Shown: in pieces, positions 26,895-39,090 of the stretch
How positions within the stretch are numbered: the first letter of the stretch is position 1
Layout of the letters: each line of letters opens with the position of its first letter
DNA from: Lysinibacillus sp. JNUCC-52
GTDB taxonomy: Bacteria; Bacillota; Bacilli; Bacillales_A; Planococcaceae
Assembly (NCBI RefSeq): GCF_015999545.1
Contig: NZ_CP065546.1
Location: forward strand, 3,566,001-3,630,000
Length of the DNA stretch: 64,000 nucleotides
Direction of reading: 5' to 3'
Made by a program: the position numbers and the translations under genes
The notes under the pieces: generated by a model
Told to the model about the DNA's origin: nothing
The model's input: only the letters and a program-made list of their open reading frames with translations
Database searches by the model: none

Positions 26895-27911
26895 ATGGCA
26901 TTAAAGTTAGCAATTAATGGATTTGGACGTATTGGACGTTTAGTATTTCGTGAAGCAATGAAACATGATGAGTTTGAAGTAGTTGCAGTGAATGACTTAA
27001 CAGATGCAGGTCAACTTGCACACTTATTAAAATACGATTCTGTACATGGTATTTATGATGCTGATGTCAATGCAGACGAAGATTCTTTCGTAGTGAATGG
27101 AAAAACAGTGAAAGTATACGCTGAAAAAGACCCAGCACAATTACCTTGGGGTGAGCTTGGCGTAGATGTTGTTCTTGAATGTACAGGTCGATTCCGCTCA
27201 ATGGAAGAGGTAGGCAAACATATTGAAGCAGGTGCTAAAAAAGCAATTTTATCTGCTCCAGCTAAAGGCGATATGCCGACATTTGTAATGGGTGTTAACC
27301 ACGAAGATTACAATCCAAAAACAGATGATGTCATTTCAAATGCATCTTGTACAACAAACTGTTTAGCGCCAGTAGCTAAAATTTTAGATGAGAAATTTGG
27401 CATTGAGCGCGGTATGATGACAACAATTCACTCATATACAAACGATCAACGTATCCTTGACTTCCCGCACTCTGATCCACGTCGTGCACGTGCAGGGGCA
27501 GTGTCAATGATTCCAACAACAACAGGAGCAGCAGTAGCCGTTTCGAAAGTATTACCTCAATTAAAAGGTAAGCTTGATGGATTCTCTATGCGTGTTCCTA
27601 CACCGAACGTATCATGTGTGGATTTAGTTGTAGAACTGAAAGCAGATGTAACAAAAGATGCGATTAATGCGGCTTTAAAAGAAGCTTCTGAAAATGAGCT
27701 AAAAGGCATTTTAGGCTACAATGAGCTGCCATTAGTATCAATTGATTACAATGGCAACCATAACTCTTCAACTGTAGATGGCCTTTCCACAATGGTTTTA
27801 GAAAATAGTATGGTGAAAGTTCTTGCTTGGTATGACAATGAAATTGGTTACTCTACTCGTTTAATGGACCTTGCATTATATATCGCACAACAAGGGTTAA
27901 ATCATAAATAA
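26895..27911 (+). CDS. gap: Glyceraldehyde-3-phosphate dehydrogenase (glycolytic, NAD type)
   Basis: The 338-residue enzyme oxidises glyceraldehyde 3-phosphate to 1,3-bisphosphoglycerate. The NAD fold starts INGFGRIGRLVFRE, Asp34 in VNDLT fits NAD preference, and the nucleophile is Cys152 in SNASCTTNCLAP. The ATG at 26895 follows TGGAGGA by 7 nt. It corresponds to gapA of B. subtilis by its cggR linkage. Confidence 0.96.
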   Translation: MALKLAINGFGRIGRLVFREAMKHDEFEVVAVNDLTDAGQLAHLLKYDSVHGIYDADVNADEDSFVVNGKTVKVYAEKDPAQLPWGELGVDVVLECTGRFRSMEEVGKHIEAGAKKAILSAPAKGDMPTFVMGVNHEDYNPKTDDVISNASCTTNCLAPVAKILDEKFGIERGMMTTIHSYTNDQRILDFPHSDPRRARAGAVSMIPTTTGAAVAVSKVLPQLKGKLDGFSMRVPTPNVSCVDLVVELKADVTKDAINAALKEASENELKGILGYNELPLVSIDYNGNHNSSTVDGLSTMVLENSMVKVLAWYDNEIGYSTRLMDLALYIAQQGLNHK

Positions 27912-28018
27912 GTGTCATAATTCGCAATTTGAAGTAAAAAGTGTGACATAATACGGCTTTTTACGCACAAAAAGTATAGCCTTTATAATATCGAAAAGAT
28001 ATAATAAACAAGGGTAAT

Positions 28019-28052
28019 AGGAGTAGGGGACGTTTACCCTACTCCTTTTTAA
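28019..28052 (+). terminator. Hairpin between gap and pgk
   Basis: AGGAGTAGGG (28019-28028) pairs with CCCTACTCCT (28037-28046), followed by TTTTT. It may terminate part of the cggR-gap transcripts. The rest of 27912-28260 contains an AAAATGTG (28186-28193) / CACATTTT (28214-28221) dyad and a TATAAT at 28221-28226 without a good -35; no gene. Confidence 0.75.
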
Positions 28053-28260
28053 ATACAAATATCTTGGATAAAATATGGATGACTTGCTATCTGCATACAG
28101 GTAGTAGTTACCTTGTCTTTTACAAGACACCGAACATTACTTTTGCTACTATAAAAGCTAATAAAGGTATATTTTAACTTGGTCCAAAATGTGTAAAACC
28201 AAGATGGGTTGAGCACATTTTATAATGTCCGCACAACAAAACTTTGAAGGGGGTTTCTTC

Positions 28261-29445
28261 ATGTTAAATAAGAAAACAATGAAAGATCTTGATGTAAAAG
28301 GGAAGCGCGTCTTCGTACGTGTCGATTTTAATGTACCGATGGCAGATGGTGAAATTACAGATGAAACACGTATCCGCGCAGCCATTCCAACGATTGAATA
28401 TTTAGTCGAACAAGGCGCAAAAGTTATTTTAGCGTCTCATTTAGGTCGTCCAAAAGGTGAAGTAAAAGAAGATATGCGATTAACTGCAGTAGGTATCCGC
28501 CTTGCTGAAATTTTAGGTAAGCCTGTTACTAAATTGGATGAGTCAATCGGTGAAGCAGTAGAAACAGCTGTGGCGAACATGCAAAATGGCGATATCGTTC
28601 TACTAGAAAATGTACGCTTCCATGCTGGTGAAGAGAAAAACGATCCTGCACTTGCCGAACAATTTGCTAAACTAGCGGACGTTTATGTCAACGATGCATT
28701 CGGTGCTGCTCACCGTGCACATGCTTCAACAGAAGGAATTGCAAAACACATCCCTGCTGTATCTGGCTTCCTTATGGAAAAAGAATTAGATGTATTAGGA
28801 AAAGCATTATCAAATCCTGAACGTCCTTTCACTGCGATAATTGGTGGCGCAAAAGTAAAAGATAAAATCGGTGTTATTGAGAGCTTACTTGAAAAGGTAG
28901 ACCATTTAATTATTGGCGGCGGTTTATCATTTACCTTCATTAAAGCGCAAGGTCATGATATCGGTAAATCGTTATTAGAAGAAGATAAAATTGAACTAGC
29001 AAAATCGTTCATTGAAAAAGCGCAGGCAAAAGGCGTGCAGTTACATATGCCAATTGATGCAGTGGTAGCCAATGAATTTTCGAAAGATGCAGAGACAAAG
29101 GTTGTCGATGTAGATGCTATCCCAGCTGATTGGATGGGTCTTGATATTGGACCAAAAACAGCTGCACACTATGCAGAAGTTATTCAAAATTCAAAATTAA
29201 TCATTTGGAATGGACCAATGGGCGTTTTTGAATTAGAACCATTTGCAAATGGTACAAAAACTGTTGCAGACGCAATGGCAGCAACTGCTGGCTATACTGT
29301 AATCGGTGGCGGAGATTCCGCAGCAGCCGTAGAAAAATTCGAAGTAGCTGATAAAATGGACCACATTTCTACTGGTGGCGGCGCTTCACTTGAATTAATG
29401 GAAGGCAAAGAGCTTCCTGGAATTGTGGCATTAAACGATAAATAA
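28261..29445 (+). CDS. pgk: Phosphoglycerate kinase
   Basis: The 394-residue enzyme makes ATP and 3-phosphoglycerate. It starts [20 protein letters not shown] and has [20 protein letters not shown] and the C-terminal [11 protein letters not shown] with [16 protein letters not shown] lies 7 nt before the ATG at 28261; a longer frame from 28225 is rejected for lack of a ribosome binding site. Confidence 0.97.
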   Translation: MLNKKTMKDLDVKGKRVFVRVDFNVPMADGEITDETRIRAAIPTIEYLVEQGAKVILASHLGRPKGEVKEDMRLTAVGIRLAEILGKPVTKLDESIGEAVETAVANMQNGDIVLLENVRFHAGEEKNDPALAEQFAKLADVYVNDAFGAAHRAHASTEGIAKHIPAVSGFLMEKELDVLGKALSNPERPFTAIIGGAKVKDKIGVIESLLEKVDHLIIGGGLSFTFIKAQGHDIGKSLLEEDKIELAKSFIEKAQAKGVQLHMPIDAVVANEFSKDAETKVVDVDAIPADWMGLDIGPKTAAHYAEVIQNSKLIIWNGPMGVFELEPFANGTKTVADAMAATAGYTVIGGGDSAAAVEKFEVADKMDHISTGGGASLELMEGKELPGIVALNDK

Positions 29446-29463
29446 TAGATAGGAGGCATAACG

Positions 29464-30217
29464 ATGCGTAAACCAATTATTGCAGGTAACTGGAAAATGT
29501 ATAAAACATTTGAAGAGGCAATACAGTTTGTCGATAGCTTGCAGGATAATCTCCCTGCCAATGACAAAGTAGATGCTGTTATTTGTGCACCGGCACTTTT
29601 TCTACCAACACTAGTGCAAATCGCTAGTGAATCTGAGCTAGCAATTGGTGCTCAAACAATGCATTACGAAAACGAAGGTGCGTTTACAGGCGAAATTAGT
29701 CCAGCGCAGCTTGCAAGTGTTGAGGTTGACTATGTAATATTAGGACACTCTGAGCGACGTGAATATTATAACGAAACTGATGAAGCTATCAATAAAAAGG
29801 TGGCAGCAGCGCTTTCACATAATATCGTGCCAATTATTTGTTGTGGTGAAACATTGGAAGAACGTGAGGCAGGTACGACAGAGCAAAAAGTAGCTGGCCA
29901 AATTACAGCAGCGCTTGCAGGCTTTGCCGCACAGGATGTAGAGCATATGGTTCTTGCCTATGAGCCTATTTGGGCAATCGGTACAGGTAAAACAGCAACA
30001 GCAGAAGATGCTAACCAAGTATGTGGTGCTATTCGTGCAGTTGTTGAAAAATTATATGATAACGCAACAGCAGAGGCTGTGCGTATTCAATACGGCGGTA
30101 GCGTAAAGCCTGATAATATTAAAGAATTATTGTCAAAAGAGCATATCGATGGTGCGCTAGTCGGTGGTGCAAGCTTACAAGCTGATTCATATTTAAAATT
30201 ATTGGAGGCGGCAGCAA

Positions 30218-30225
<8 letters not shown>
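29464..30225 (+). CDS. tpiA: Triosephosphate isomerase
   Basis: This 253-residue TIM barrel has Asn9/Lys11 (GNWKMYK), the catalytic His95 (LGHSERRE) and Glu167 ([11 protein letters not shown]). It interconverts dihydroxyacetone phosphate and glyceraldehyde 3-phosphate. It overlaps the gpmI start by 8 nt, so the genes are translationally linked. Confidence 0.97.
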
Positions 30226-33054
<2,829 letters not shown>

Positions 33055-33076
33055 GTGAACGGCTAGTATTAGCTTC

Positions 33077-33115
33077 AGACTATAGACAAACTTGTTTGTC
33101 TATAGTCTTTTTTTA
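33077..33115 (+). terminator. Terminator of the glycolytic operon
   Basis: AGACTATAGACAAAC (33077-33091) pairs perfectly with GTTTGTCTATAGTCT (33094-33108), followed by seven T. Confidence 0.92.
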
Positions 33116-33157
33116 ACGAATGAATTTTTACTAACAGGGGTCATATTATTCTAAATC

Positions 33158-33310
33158 GTAAAAATTCACTGCGCTTTCCGCGGGCACGACGTAAGCCGCA
33201 ACCCTCGCTAGCGCGCGGTTTGTTGCGTCTTACATTACGTGCGTTCCCGCAGGAGTCGCCGCCCTCCACTGCAATAAACTGTTATAAATTGTGTGAGTGC
33301 CTGTCACTAT
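33158..33310. repeat. Long intergenic repeat, reverse orientation, with short-repeat tail
   Basis: The blocks GCTTTCCGCGGGCAC, GTAAGCCGCAACCCTCGC, GCGCGCGGTTTGTTGCGTC, TTACGTGCG and TTCCCGCAGGAGTCG are the reverse complement of the copy at 2551. A short-repeat half, TTGTGTGAGTGCCTGTCACT, follows directly. It is the first of three copies in the eno-secG gap. Confidence 0.8.
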
Positions 33311-33367
33311 TCACTATTCAATTAGTGCGTGATTGAAGTAGAGTGAGCATGGAGAGAGTTCTACAAC

Positions 33368-33528
33368 GTTGATTTCCGTTGCGGGCGGCGCTTTCCGCGG
33401 GCACATCGTAAGCCGCAACCCTCGCTAGCGCGCGGCTAGTTGCGTCTTACGTTCCGTGCTGTTCCCGCAGGAGTCGCCGCCCTCCACTGCAATCAACTAG
33501 TATAAATTGTTTGAGTGCCTGGCATTTT
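33368..33528. repeat. Long intergenic repeat, second copy in tandem
   Basis: It starts GTTGATTTCCGTTGCGGGCG and ends CTGCAATCAAC at 33497, so GTTGATT/AATCAAC form inverted ends. The core is nearly identical to the copy at 33158. The short repeat AATTGTTTGAGTGCCTGGCA follows at 33507. Confidence 0.8.
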
Positions 33529-33559
33529 TTAGGGACTCCTGCATAAATCGGCTTTCTAA

Positions 33560-33703
33560 GTGTGAAAATCCACTTCGTTTTCCGCGGGCGTGTTGTACGT
33601 TGCAAAGCTTGCTACCGCGTGGATTGTTGCTTCTTACATCGTGTGGAGCTTGTCTTATGTGTAAATGCAAGAAAATTCAAAATTGTTTGGGTGCCAGGCA
33701 CTG
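33560..33703. repeat. Degenerate third copy of the long repeat plus short repeat
   Basis: AAAATCCACTTCGTTTTCCGC, GGGCGTGTTGTACG, GCTACCGCGTGGATTGTTGC and TTCTTACATCGTGTG follow the order of the element with many changes. AATTGTTTGGGTGCCAGGCACT ends it. The whole gap 33116-33900 otherwise holds only the secG promoter. Confidence 0.6.
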
Positions 33704-33830
33704 CATTTGGGATTTGAATTATTTCTATATTTTTTTGTATAATATCAGTAGCGTAGAGTGAGACTTCTACTTTTTAATTTATGTATTGTACATAGTATTT
33801 GGAAAAGTTATACCATTTTGTAATCTGTGT

Positions 33831-33859
33831 TTGTCATGGGAATCTTTATTTGTTATAAT
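33831..33859 (+). promoter_or_regulatory. Sigma-A promoter of secG
   Basis: TTGTCA (33831-33836) and TATAAT (33854-33859) are exactly 17 nt apart, 41 nt before the secG ATG. Confidence 0.8.
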
Positions 33860-33900
33860 ATAGTGTGTTGTGATGTTTCAAAGTTCGGGAGGTGCAGTGG

Positions 33901-34128
33901 ATGCATACAGCAGTATTAATAGCTTTAGTTATCGTATCATTAGCATTGGTTGTCGTAGTTTTATTACAATCTAGTAAAAGTGCAGGCTTGTCAGGTGCCA
34001 TCTCGGGTGGAGCTGAACAACTATTTGGAAAGCAAAAAGCACGTGGTATGGATTTAATTCTTCACCGTGCAACAATTGTTTTATCAATTTTATTCTTTCT
34101 TTTAGCAATCGCTATTGCAAAAATATAA
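33901..34128 (+). CDS. secG: Preprotein translocase subunit SecG
   Basis: This 75-residue protein has two membrane helices (residues about 2-22 and 50-73) around the loop [20 protein letters not shown] typical of SecG. It is an accessory subunit of the SecYEG channel. The ATG at 33901 follows GGGAGGTG by 6 nt; a GTG at 33892 is part of that site and is rejected. The order secG-carboxylesterase-rnr-smpB-ssrA is that of Bacillus. Confidence 0.95.
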   Translation: MHTAVLIALVIVSLALVVVVLLQSSKSAGLSGAISGGAEQLFGKQKARGMDLILHRATIVLSILFFLLAIAIAKI

Positions 34129-34143
34129 TAGTTGAAGATATTC

Positions 34144-34176
34144 CGCCTAACCTCGACTGGTTGGGCGTTTTCTTTT
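34144..34176 (+). terminator. Terminator of secG
   Basis: CGCCTAACC (34144-34152) pairs with GGTTGGGCG (34159-34167), including one G-U pair, followed by TTTTCTTTT. Confidence 0.8.
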
Positions 34177-34308
34177 ATTTTCAGTACATAGATGAGCCTA
34201 GACGAATAAAGTGGGTATTATACGTATGAAAGATGCTAAATTACGCCAATGTATAATGGATATGGCTATAATAGAGTGAATATGTTTTACAGTGAAGGAG
34301 AACTTGCC

Positions 34309-35055
34309 ATGAACAAATCATTATCTCAGCCATTTTTCTTTCAAGCAGGACCGCGTGCAGTGTTATTATTACACGGATTTACTGGTAGCTCTGCAGATGT
34401 GCGTATGCTTGGTAGATATTTAGAGAAAAAAGGGTATACTACATTAGCGCCTCATTATAAAGGGCACGGTGTGCAACCTGAAGAACTTATTACAACAGGA
34501 CCAACTGATTGGTGGCAAGATGTTAAAGCGGCGTACCAACAATTACAAGATGCTGGCTATGAGGAAATTGCCGTAGCAGGGCTATCACTTGGCGGTGTGA
34601 TGGCTTTAAATGTAGCACTTAACAATCCTGTAAAGGGCATTGTAACAATGTGTGCACCAATGACAATGCGCACAACAGACGTAATGTTTGAAGGCGTATT
34701 GAAATATGCCAAGGAATATAAAAAATTTGAAGGCAAAACCGACGCAGAAATTGATGCAGAAGTGTCGTTAATCGCTGACAAAGGTATGCCATCATTACAA
34801 CAACTTCGTGAGTTTATTGCGCAGACTCGAAAAGAAATAGATATGATTTATGCCCCTATTTTTGTCGTACAGGCGACAAATGATGAGGTAATAGAGACAG
34901 AATCTGCCAACATTATATATAATCAAACTGAGTCACTAGAAAAATATATCAAGTGGTATGAAAACTCAAAACACGTTATAACATTAGATCAAGAAAAAGA
35001 TCAATTACATGAAGATATTTATCGTTTTTTAGAAGGCCTAAATTGGGCACACTAA
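34309..35055 (+). CDS. est: Carboxylesterase (Est30-like)
   Basis: The 248-residue alpha/beta hydrolase has the oxyanion motif LLHGFTGS, nucleophile Ser93 in GLSLGGV, Asp192 in ATNDEV and His222 in SKHVITLD, the same layout as the Geobacillus Est30 carboxylesterase. It cleaves short-chain esters; the natural substrate is unknown. The ATG at 34309 follows AAGGAG (34295-34300) by 8 nt, so the longer frame from 34249 is not used. It lies 39 bp upstream of rnr. Confidence 0.92.
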   Translation: MNKSLSQPFFFQAGPRAVLLLHGFTGSSADVRMLGRYLEKKGYTTLAPHYKGHGVQPEELITTGPTDWWQDVKAAYQQLQDAGYEEIAVAGLSLGGVMALNVALNNPVKGIVTMCAPMTMRTTDVMFEGVLKYAKEYKKFEGKTDAEIDAEVSLIADKGMPSLQQLREFIAQTRKEIDMIYAPIFVVQATNDEVIETESANIIYNQTESLEKYIKWYENSKHVITLDQEKDQLHEDIYRFLEGLNWAH

Positions 35056-35094
35056 AAATGATTTAGGATTTTTACATGAGGGAGGGTATTAAGT

Positions 35095-37548
35095 ATGACG
35101 GACAAAAAAGATTCACTACAAAGTCGATTACTCGAGTTTTTCGGTGAAGAAGAATATAAACCTTTAACCGTTGGAGAAATAGAAGAGGAGTTTGGGTTTG
35201 AGGACGCAGAAGAATTTAAGGAGCTCGTAAAAACGCTCGTACGCATGGAGGGGCAGGGCTTAGTTGTACGCTCACGCTCGAACCGTTACGGCTTACCAGA
35301 GCGCATGAATTTACTACGTGGTAAATTTATCGGCCACGCAAAAGGATTTGGCTTTGTCGCACCTGATGTTGAGGGCATGGACGATGTCTTCATTCCACCG
35401 CACGAAGTAAATGGTGCCATTAATGGCGACATAGTACTTATTCGTGTGTTAAAGGAATCATTTGGCGATCGCCGCGAAGGTACAATTACAAAAGTTGTAG
35501 AACGCGGGCAAACGTCATTTGTTGGAACATTCCAAGCAAATAGAGGCTTCGGCTTTGTCGTATTGGACGATAAAAAATTACCAATGGACATTTTCATTGC
35601 AAAAGGCGATACATTAGGCGCTGTTGATGGTCACAAAGTGGTCGTTGAAATTGCGACATGGCCAGAAGATTTAAAATCAGCAACAGGCTATATTACCAAA
35701 ATTTTAGGACATAAAAATGACCCAGGTGTCGATATTTTATCTATCCTATATAAGCACGACATTCCACCAGAGTTCCCAGAAGAAGTGGTCGCTGCTGCAC
35801 AACGAGTGCCAGATGAAATTTCACCAGCTGATTTAGAGGGGCGTCGTGATTTACGTCATGAGACAATCGTCACAATCGATGGTGCAGATGCAAAAGATTT
35901 AGATGATGCTGTAACCGTAACAAAAAATGTAGATGGTACCTACAAGCTTGGCGTACATATTGCCGATGTCAGCTATTACGTAACACAAGGCTCTGTAATA
36001 GACATTGAAGCATATGACCGCGCGACAAGTGTATATTTAACAGACCGTGTTATTCCAATGATTCCACATCGACTATCAAACGGTATTTGTTCTTTAAATC
36101 CACAGGTAGATCGACTAACGCTATCGTGTGAAATGATTATTGATGGCAATGGTAATGTCATTGCGCATGAAATTTTCCAAAGTGTTATTAAAACGACAGA
36201 GCGTATGACGTACAAAGACGTGTACAAAATTTTAGAGGAACAAGATGAAGAACTAATTGCTCGCTATGAGCCACTTGTACCGATGTTTAACCATATGGCA
36301 GAGCTATCAAAAATTTTACGCAATAAACGTGAGCTACGTGGTGCCATTGACTTTGACTTTAAAGAGTCAAAAGTGATTGTCGATGAGGATGGATGGCCAG
36401 TCGATATTGAACTACGTGAACGAACTGTAGCAGAGAAATTAATTGAAGATTTCATGCTTGCTGCCAACGAAACGGTTGCAGAACATTTCCATTGGATGAA
36501 TGTTCCGTTCCTATACCGTATTCACGAAGATCCAAAGCCAGAAAAGCTACAACGCTTCTTTGAATTCGTAACGAACTTCGGTATTTTAATTAAAGGTACA
36601 GGCAATACGGTGCATCCAAAAGCATTGCAAGATGTTTTATCAGCGATTGAAGGCATGCCAGAAGAACCTGTTATTTCAACGATGCTACTACGCTCTATGC
36701 AACAAGCGAAGTACTATCCAGAAAGCATCGGTCACTTCGGTTTATCGACTGATTTCTATACACATTTCACATCACCAATTCGTCGTTACCCTGACTTAGT
36801 TGTCCACCGTTTAATTCGCACGTACTTAATTAATAAAGACACGTCACAAGAAACGGTTGCACAGTGGTCGATGGCAATGGATGAAATTGCCGACCATACA
36901 TCAGAACGCGAACGTCGTGCAGTCGATGCAGAACGTGATACAGACGCACTGAAAAAAGCACAATATATGTCTGATAAAATCGGCGAAGAGTTCGAAGGCA
37001 TCGTTTCTTCTGTTACAAACTTCGGTATCTTTATCGAGCTACCAAATACGATTGAAGGCCTCGTGCACATTAGCAATATGACGGACGATTACTATCGCTT
37101 CGATGATCGCCAAATGATTATGATTGGTGAACGTACGAACCGCCAATTCCGCATCGGTGATGAAGTAAAAGTACGCGTCGCAAACGTTATTATAGAGGAG
37201 TCATCGATTGACTTTGAAATCGTAGGAATGGTAACTTCTTATGGAAGAACAAGAAAAGCAACACCTACAGTTATTCATGCACGCAAAAACTATAATGATA
37301 ATAAAGATGGCCGCAGCAGCCGTAGCAGTCGTTCAGGTTCAGGCGGAGGCAAAGGTCGCCGTGATGATGAAAAACAAAGCCGTGGTGACTCAACTAAACG
37401 TGGAGAACGAGGCGGAAGTGACCGTGACCCACGTGGCCGACGCAAAGATAGCTCAAGCCCAGGCCCGAAAAAAGGCGTAAAGCAAAAACAAAAGTTTTAC
37501 GAAGGCATCGCGAAAAAAGGCAAAAAGAAAAAAACAAAACGTAAATAA
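35095..37548 (+). CDS. rnr: Ribonuclease R
   Basis: RNase R is a processive 3'-5' exoribonuclease that digests structured RNA and, with SmpB and tmRNA, degrades non-stop mRNA. The 817-residue protein has an N-terminal helix-turn-helix-like region, cold-shock OB domains, the RNB catalytic domain ([15 protein letters not shown] gives the metal-binding aspartates), an S1 domain near residues 635-720 and a very basic Gly/Lys/Arg tail. It is directly upstream of smpB and ssrA. Confidence 0.96.
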   Translation: MTDKKDSLQSRLLEFFGEEEYKPLTVGEIEEEFGFEDAEEFKELVKTLVRMEGQGLVVRSRSNRYGLPERMNLLRGKFIGHAKGFGFVAPDVEGMDDVFIPPHEVNGAINGDIVLIRVLKESFGDRREGTITKVVERGQTSFVGTFQANRGFGFVVLDDKKLPMDIFIAKGDTLGAVDGHKVVVEIATWPEDLKSATGYITKILGHKNDPGVDILSILYKHDIPPEFPEEVVAAAQRVPDEISPADLEGRRDLRHETIVTIDGADAKDLDDAVTVTKNVDGTYKLGVHIADVSYYVTQGSVIDIEAYDRATSVYLTDRVIPMIPHRLSNGICSLNPQVDRLTLSCEMIIDGNGNVIAHEIFQSVIKTTERMTYKDVYKILEEQDEELIARYEPLVPMFNHMAELSKILRNKRELRGAIDFDFKESKVIVDEDGWPVDIELRERTVAEKLIEDFMLAANETVAEHFHWMNVPFLYRIHEDPKPEKLQRFFEFVTNFGILIKGTGNTVHPKALQDVLSAIEGMPEEPVISTMLLRSMQQAKYYPESIGHFGLSTDFYTHFTSPIRRYPDLVVHRLIRTYLINKDTSQETVAQWSMAMDEIADHTSERERRAVDAERDTDALKKAQYMSDKIGEEFEGIVSSVTNFGIFIELPNTIEGLVHISNMTDDYYRFDDRQMIMIGERTNRQFRIGDEVKVRVANVIIEESSIDFEIVGMVTSYGRTRKATPTVIHARKNYNDNKDGRSSRSSRSGSGGGKGRRDDEKQSRGDSTKRGERGGSDRDPRGRRKDSSSPGPKKGVKQKQKFYEGIAKKGKKKKTKRK

Positions 37549-37605
37549 AAAATCCAGCGTGAGCAGGCTATGTCCTGCTCAACCTTTGAATTGAGGGTGA
37601 ACAAG

Positions 37606-38073
37606 ATGGCAAAAGGTACTGGGAAAGTATTAGCACAAAACAAAAAAGCAGGGCATGACTACTTCATTGAAGAGACGATTGAAGCAGGCATGGTACTAAC
37701 AGGCACAGAAATTAAAGCCATTCGTGCAGGCAAAGTCCAATTACGCGACTCGTACGTTCGAATCACAAGCGGCGAAGCATGGATTAGCAACATGCATGTC
37801 AGCCCATTCGACCAAGGTAACCGTTTCAACCACGACCCACTTCGCCAACGTAAATTGCTCTTACATAAAAAGCAAATCGGCGAACTAGTCGGTGCCGTCA
37901 AACGCGATGGCTACACAATCATCCCACTGAAGATGTACATTAAGGACGGCTACGCCAAACTCCTTATCGGCGTCGGCAAAGGGAAAAAAGACTACGACAA
38001 ACGCGACGACATGCGCAAAAAAGAAGCAAAACGCGAAATGGAACGTACCTTCAAAGCAAAAAATCAATATTGA
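37606..38073 (+). CDS. smpB: SsrA-binding protein SmpB
   Basis: The 155-residue protein binds tmRNA and delivers it to stalled ribosomes. It begins [20 protein letters not shown], contains [19 protein letters not shown], and ends with a basic tail ([14 protein letters not shown]). The ATG at 37606 follows GAGGGTG; the frame from 37570 is longer than the family. A GAGCAGG/CCTGCTC hairpin lies at 37561-37580 between rnr and smpB. Confidence 0.96.
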   Translation: MAKGTGKVLAQNKKAGHDYFIEETIEAGMVLTGTEIKAIRAGKVQLRDSYVRITSGEAWISNMHVSPFDQGNRFNHDPLRQRKLLLHKKQIGELVGAVKRDGYTIIPLKMYIKDGYAKLLIGVGKGKKDYDKRDDMRKKEAKREMERTFKAKNQY

Positions 38074-38086
38074 TAGATTGAGAGAG

Positions 38087-38115
38087 CTCACCACGGACTG
38101 TGGTGAGTTTTTTTA
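38087..38115 (+). terminator. Terminator of smpB
   Basis: CTCACCAC (38087-38094) pairs with GTGGTGAG (38100-38107) around GGACT, followed by seven T. Confidence 0.9.
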
Positions 38116-38125
38116 TACTAAGGCC

Positions 38126-38257
38126 GTTGATTTTCGCTACGGGCGGGCGCTTTCCGCGGGGCACACCGTAAGCCGCAACCGTCGCTGTCGCGCCGCCTGT
38201 TGCGTCTTACTATGCGTGCGTTCCCGCAGGAGTCGCCCGCCCTTCGCTACAATCAAC
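38126..38257. repeat. Long intergenic repeat between smpB and ssrA
   Basis: It starts GTTGATTTTCGCTACGGGCG and ends CGCTACAATCAAC. The outer GTTGATT/AATCAAC and GGGCGGGCG/CGCCCGCCC blocks are inverted. The core carries GCTTTCCGCGGGG, GTAAGCCGCAACC, TTGCGTCTTAC and TTCCCGCAGGAGTCG. Nothing else is seen in 38258-38460. Confidence 0.8.
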
Positions 38258-38461
38258 TAGTTTCGACTAGGAAGTTAAGTGGGTAGGTACTAACATGGAG
38301 AATGCCGCGAAGTGAGGTGTGGATTCCGCGAAGCTGGGTAGATTCGCAGAGCAAGGAGGATGCTCGCGCAACGAATCGTGACCATGATTGTGTACTTGCA
38401 GTATTTAATCAATCATAATCGATAGTTAATGAACCTATTAATCTGTCATAAGGCACTATAC

Positions 38462-38490
38462 TTGAAGTACAGCTAGCTTTGTTTTATAAT
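38462..38490 (+). promoter_or_regulatory. Sigma-A promoter of ssrA
   Basis: TTGAAG (38462-38467) and TATAAT (38485-38490) are 17 nt apart. This predicts a precursor with about 100 nt of 5' leader before the mature tmRNA. Confidence 0.7.
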
Positions 38491-38599
38491 ATGAATTGTT
38501 AATGCCAGATGTATTGAAGCGTAGTACTACTCTTCAACCGTACTAGAAGCAATTCTAGCTCTTGTTTGATCGATGCCTCGTGCCTCGCATCATATTCAA

Positions 38600-38952
38600 G
38601 GGGACGTTACGGATTCGACAGGGATGGTTCAAGCTTTGGTCGCGCGTCGGAGGTCTCGGCTCCGTCATCAACGGAAGTTATATAATAACTGGCAAACAAC
38701 AAAACTTAGCTTTCGCAGCGTAAGCTCGTAAGCGCTCTGCCTCTCTATCGCCCATGTAGAGAACGTGGGGCCCAACTTTAGTGGGATACGGTCGATGGTG
38801 CCACCTGAGTCACCGGCAAGAGATTTCCAGGTTAGCGTACAGGACGCCTGTTTGTCGGCATAATGCTACGCGAATTGCGAATGGACAAACTACACGCGTA
38901 GAAGCTGAAGTATTGGAGTTTCTGGACGCGGGTTCGACTCCCGCCGTCTCCA
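38600..38952 (+). ncRNA. ssrA: Transfer-messenger RNA (tmRNA)
   Basis: The 5' end GGGGACGTTACGGATTCGAC and the 3' end CGTCTCCA form the tRNA-like acceptor (GGGGACG with CGTCTCC, one G-U pair); CCA is not encoded. The 3' T arm reads GGTTCGACTCCCGCC. The tag frame begins at GGC 38691 and reads GKQQNLAFAA followed by TAA at 38721, giving A-GKQQNLAFAA with the charged alanine. It rescues stalled ribosomes with SmpB. Its 3' end is the integration site of the island; the gene stays intact because the island restores it. Confidence 0.97.
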
Positions 38953-38953
38953 T
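38931..38953. repeat. attL of the island (3' end of tmRNA)
   Basis: This 23-bp direct repeat begins GGTTCGACTCCCGCC and ends GTCTCCAT. It is identical to 58312-58334. It covers the T arm and acceptor of the tmRNA, a classical attachment site for tyrosine integrases. Confidence 0.9.
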
Positions 38954-38980
38954 TTTATGAAATCAAATGATTTCAATAGA

Positions 38981-39022
38981 TGTCAAAACCCTTGATAAAT
39001 AAGGGTTTTGGCATTTTTTTAT
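38981..39022. terminator. Bidirectional terminator between tmRNA and integrase
   Basis: TGTCAAAACCCTT (38981-38993) pairs with AAGGGTTTTGGCA (39001-39013), followed by a T run. It can end ssrA transcripts and, from the other side, integrase transcripts. A related hairpin follows the right repeat at 58363-58400. Confidence 0.75.
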
Positions 39023-39043
39023 TTTCATCCAATTTCAACTGAT

Positions 39044-39085
39044 TGTATTCAAACGTAGTCAAAAACGTATTCAAAATGTATTCAA
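39044..39085. repeat. Integrase arm-type direct repeats, left end
   Basis: Four copies of a 9-10 base motif, TGTATTCAAA (39044), CGTAGTCAAA (39054), CGTATTCAAA (39066) and TGTATTCAA (39077), are spaced 10-12 bp apart between attL and int. Two more, TGTAGTCAAA (58229) and CGTAGTCAAA (58241), lie inside the right end. The arrangement fits binding sites for the N-terminal arm domain of the integrase. Confidence 0.55.
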
Positions 39086-39090
39086 TAATT

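Noticed and set aside
33507..33761. 84-codon ORF between eno and secG
   Set aside because: It lies entirely in the intergenic repeats, has no ribosome binding site and reads through degenerate repeat sequence.
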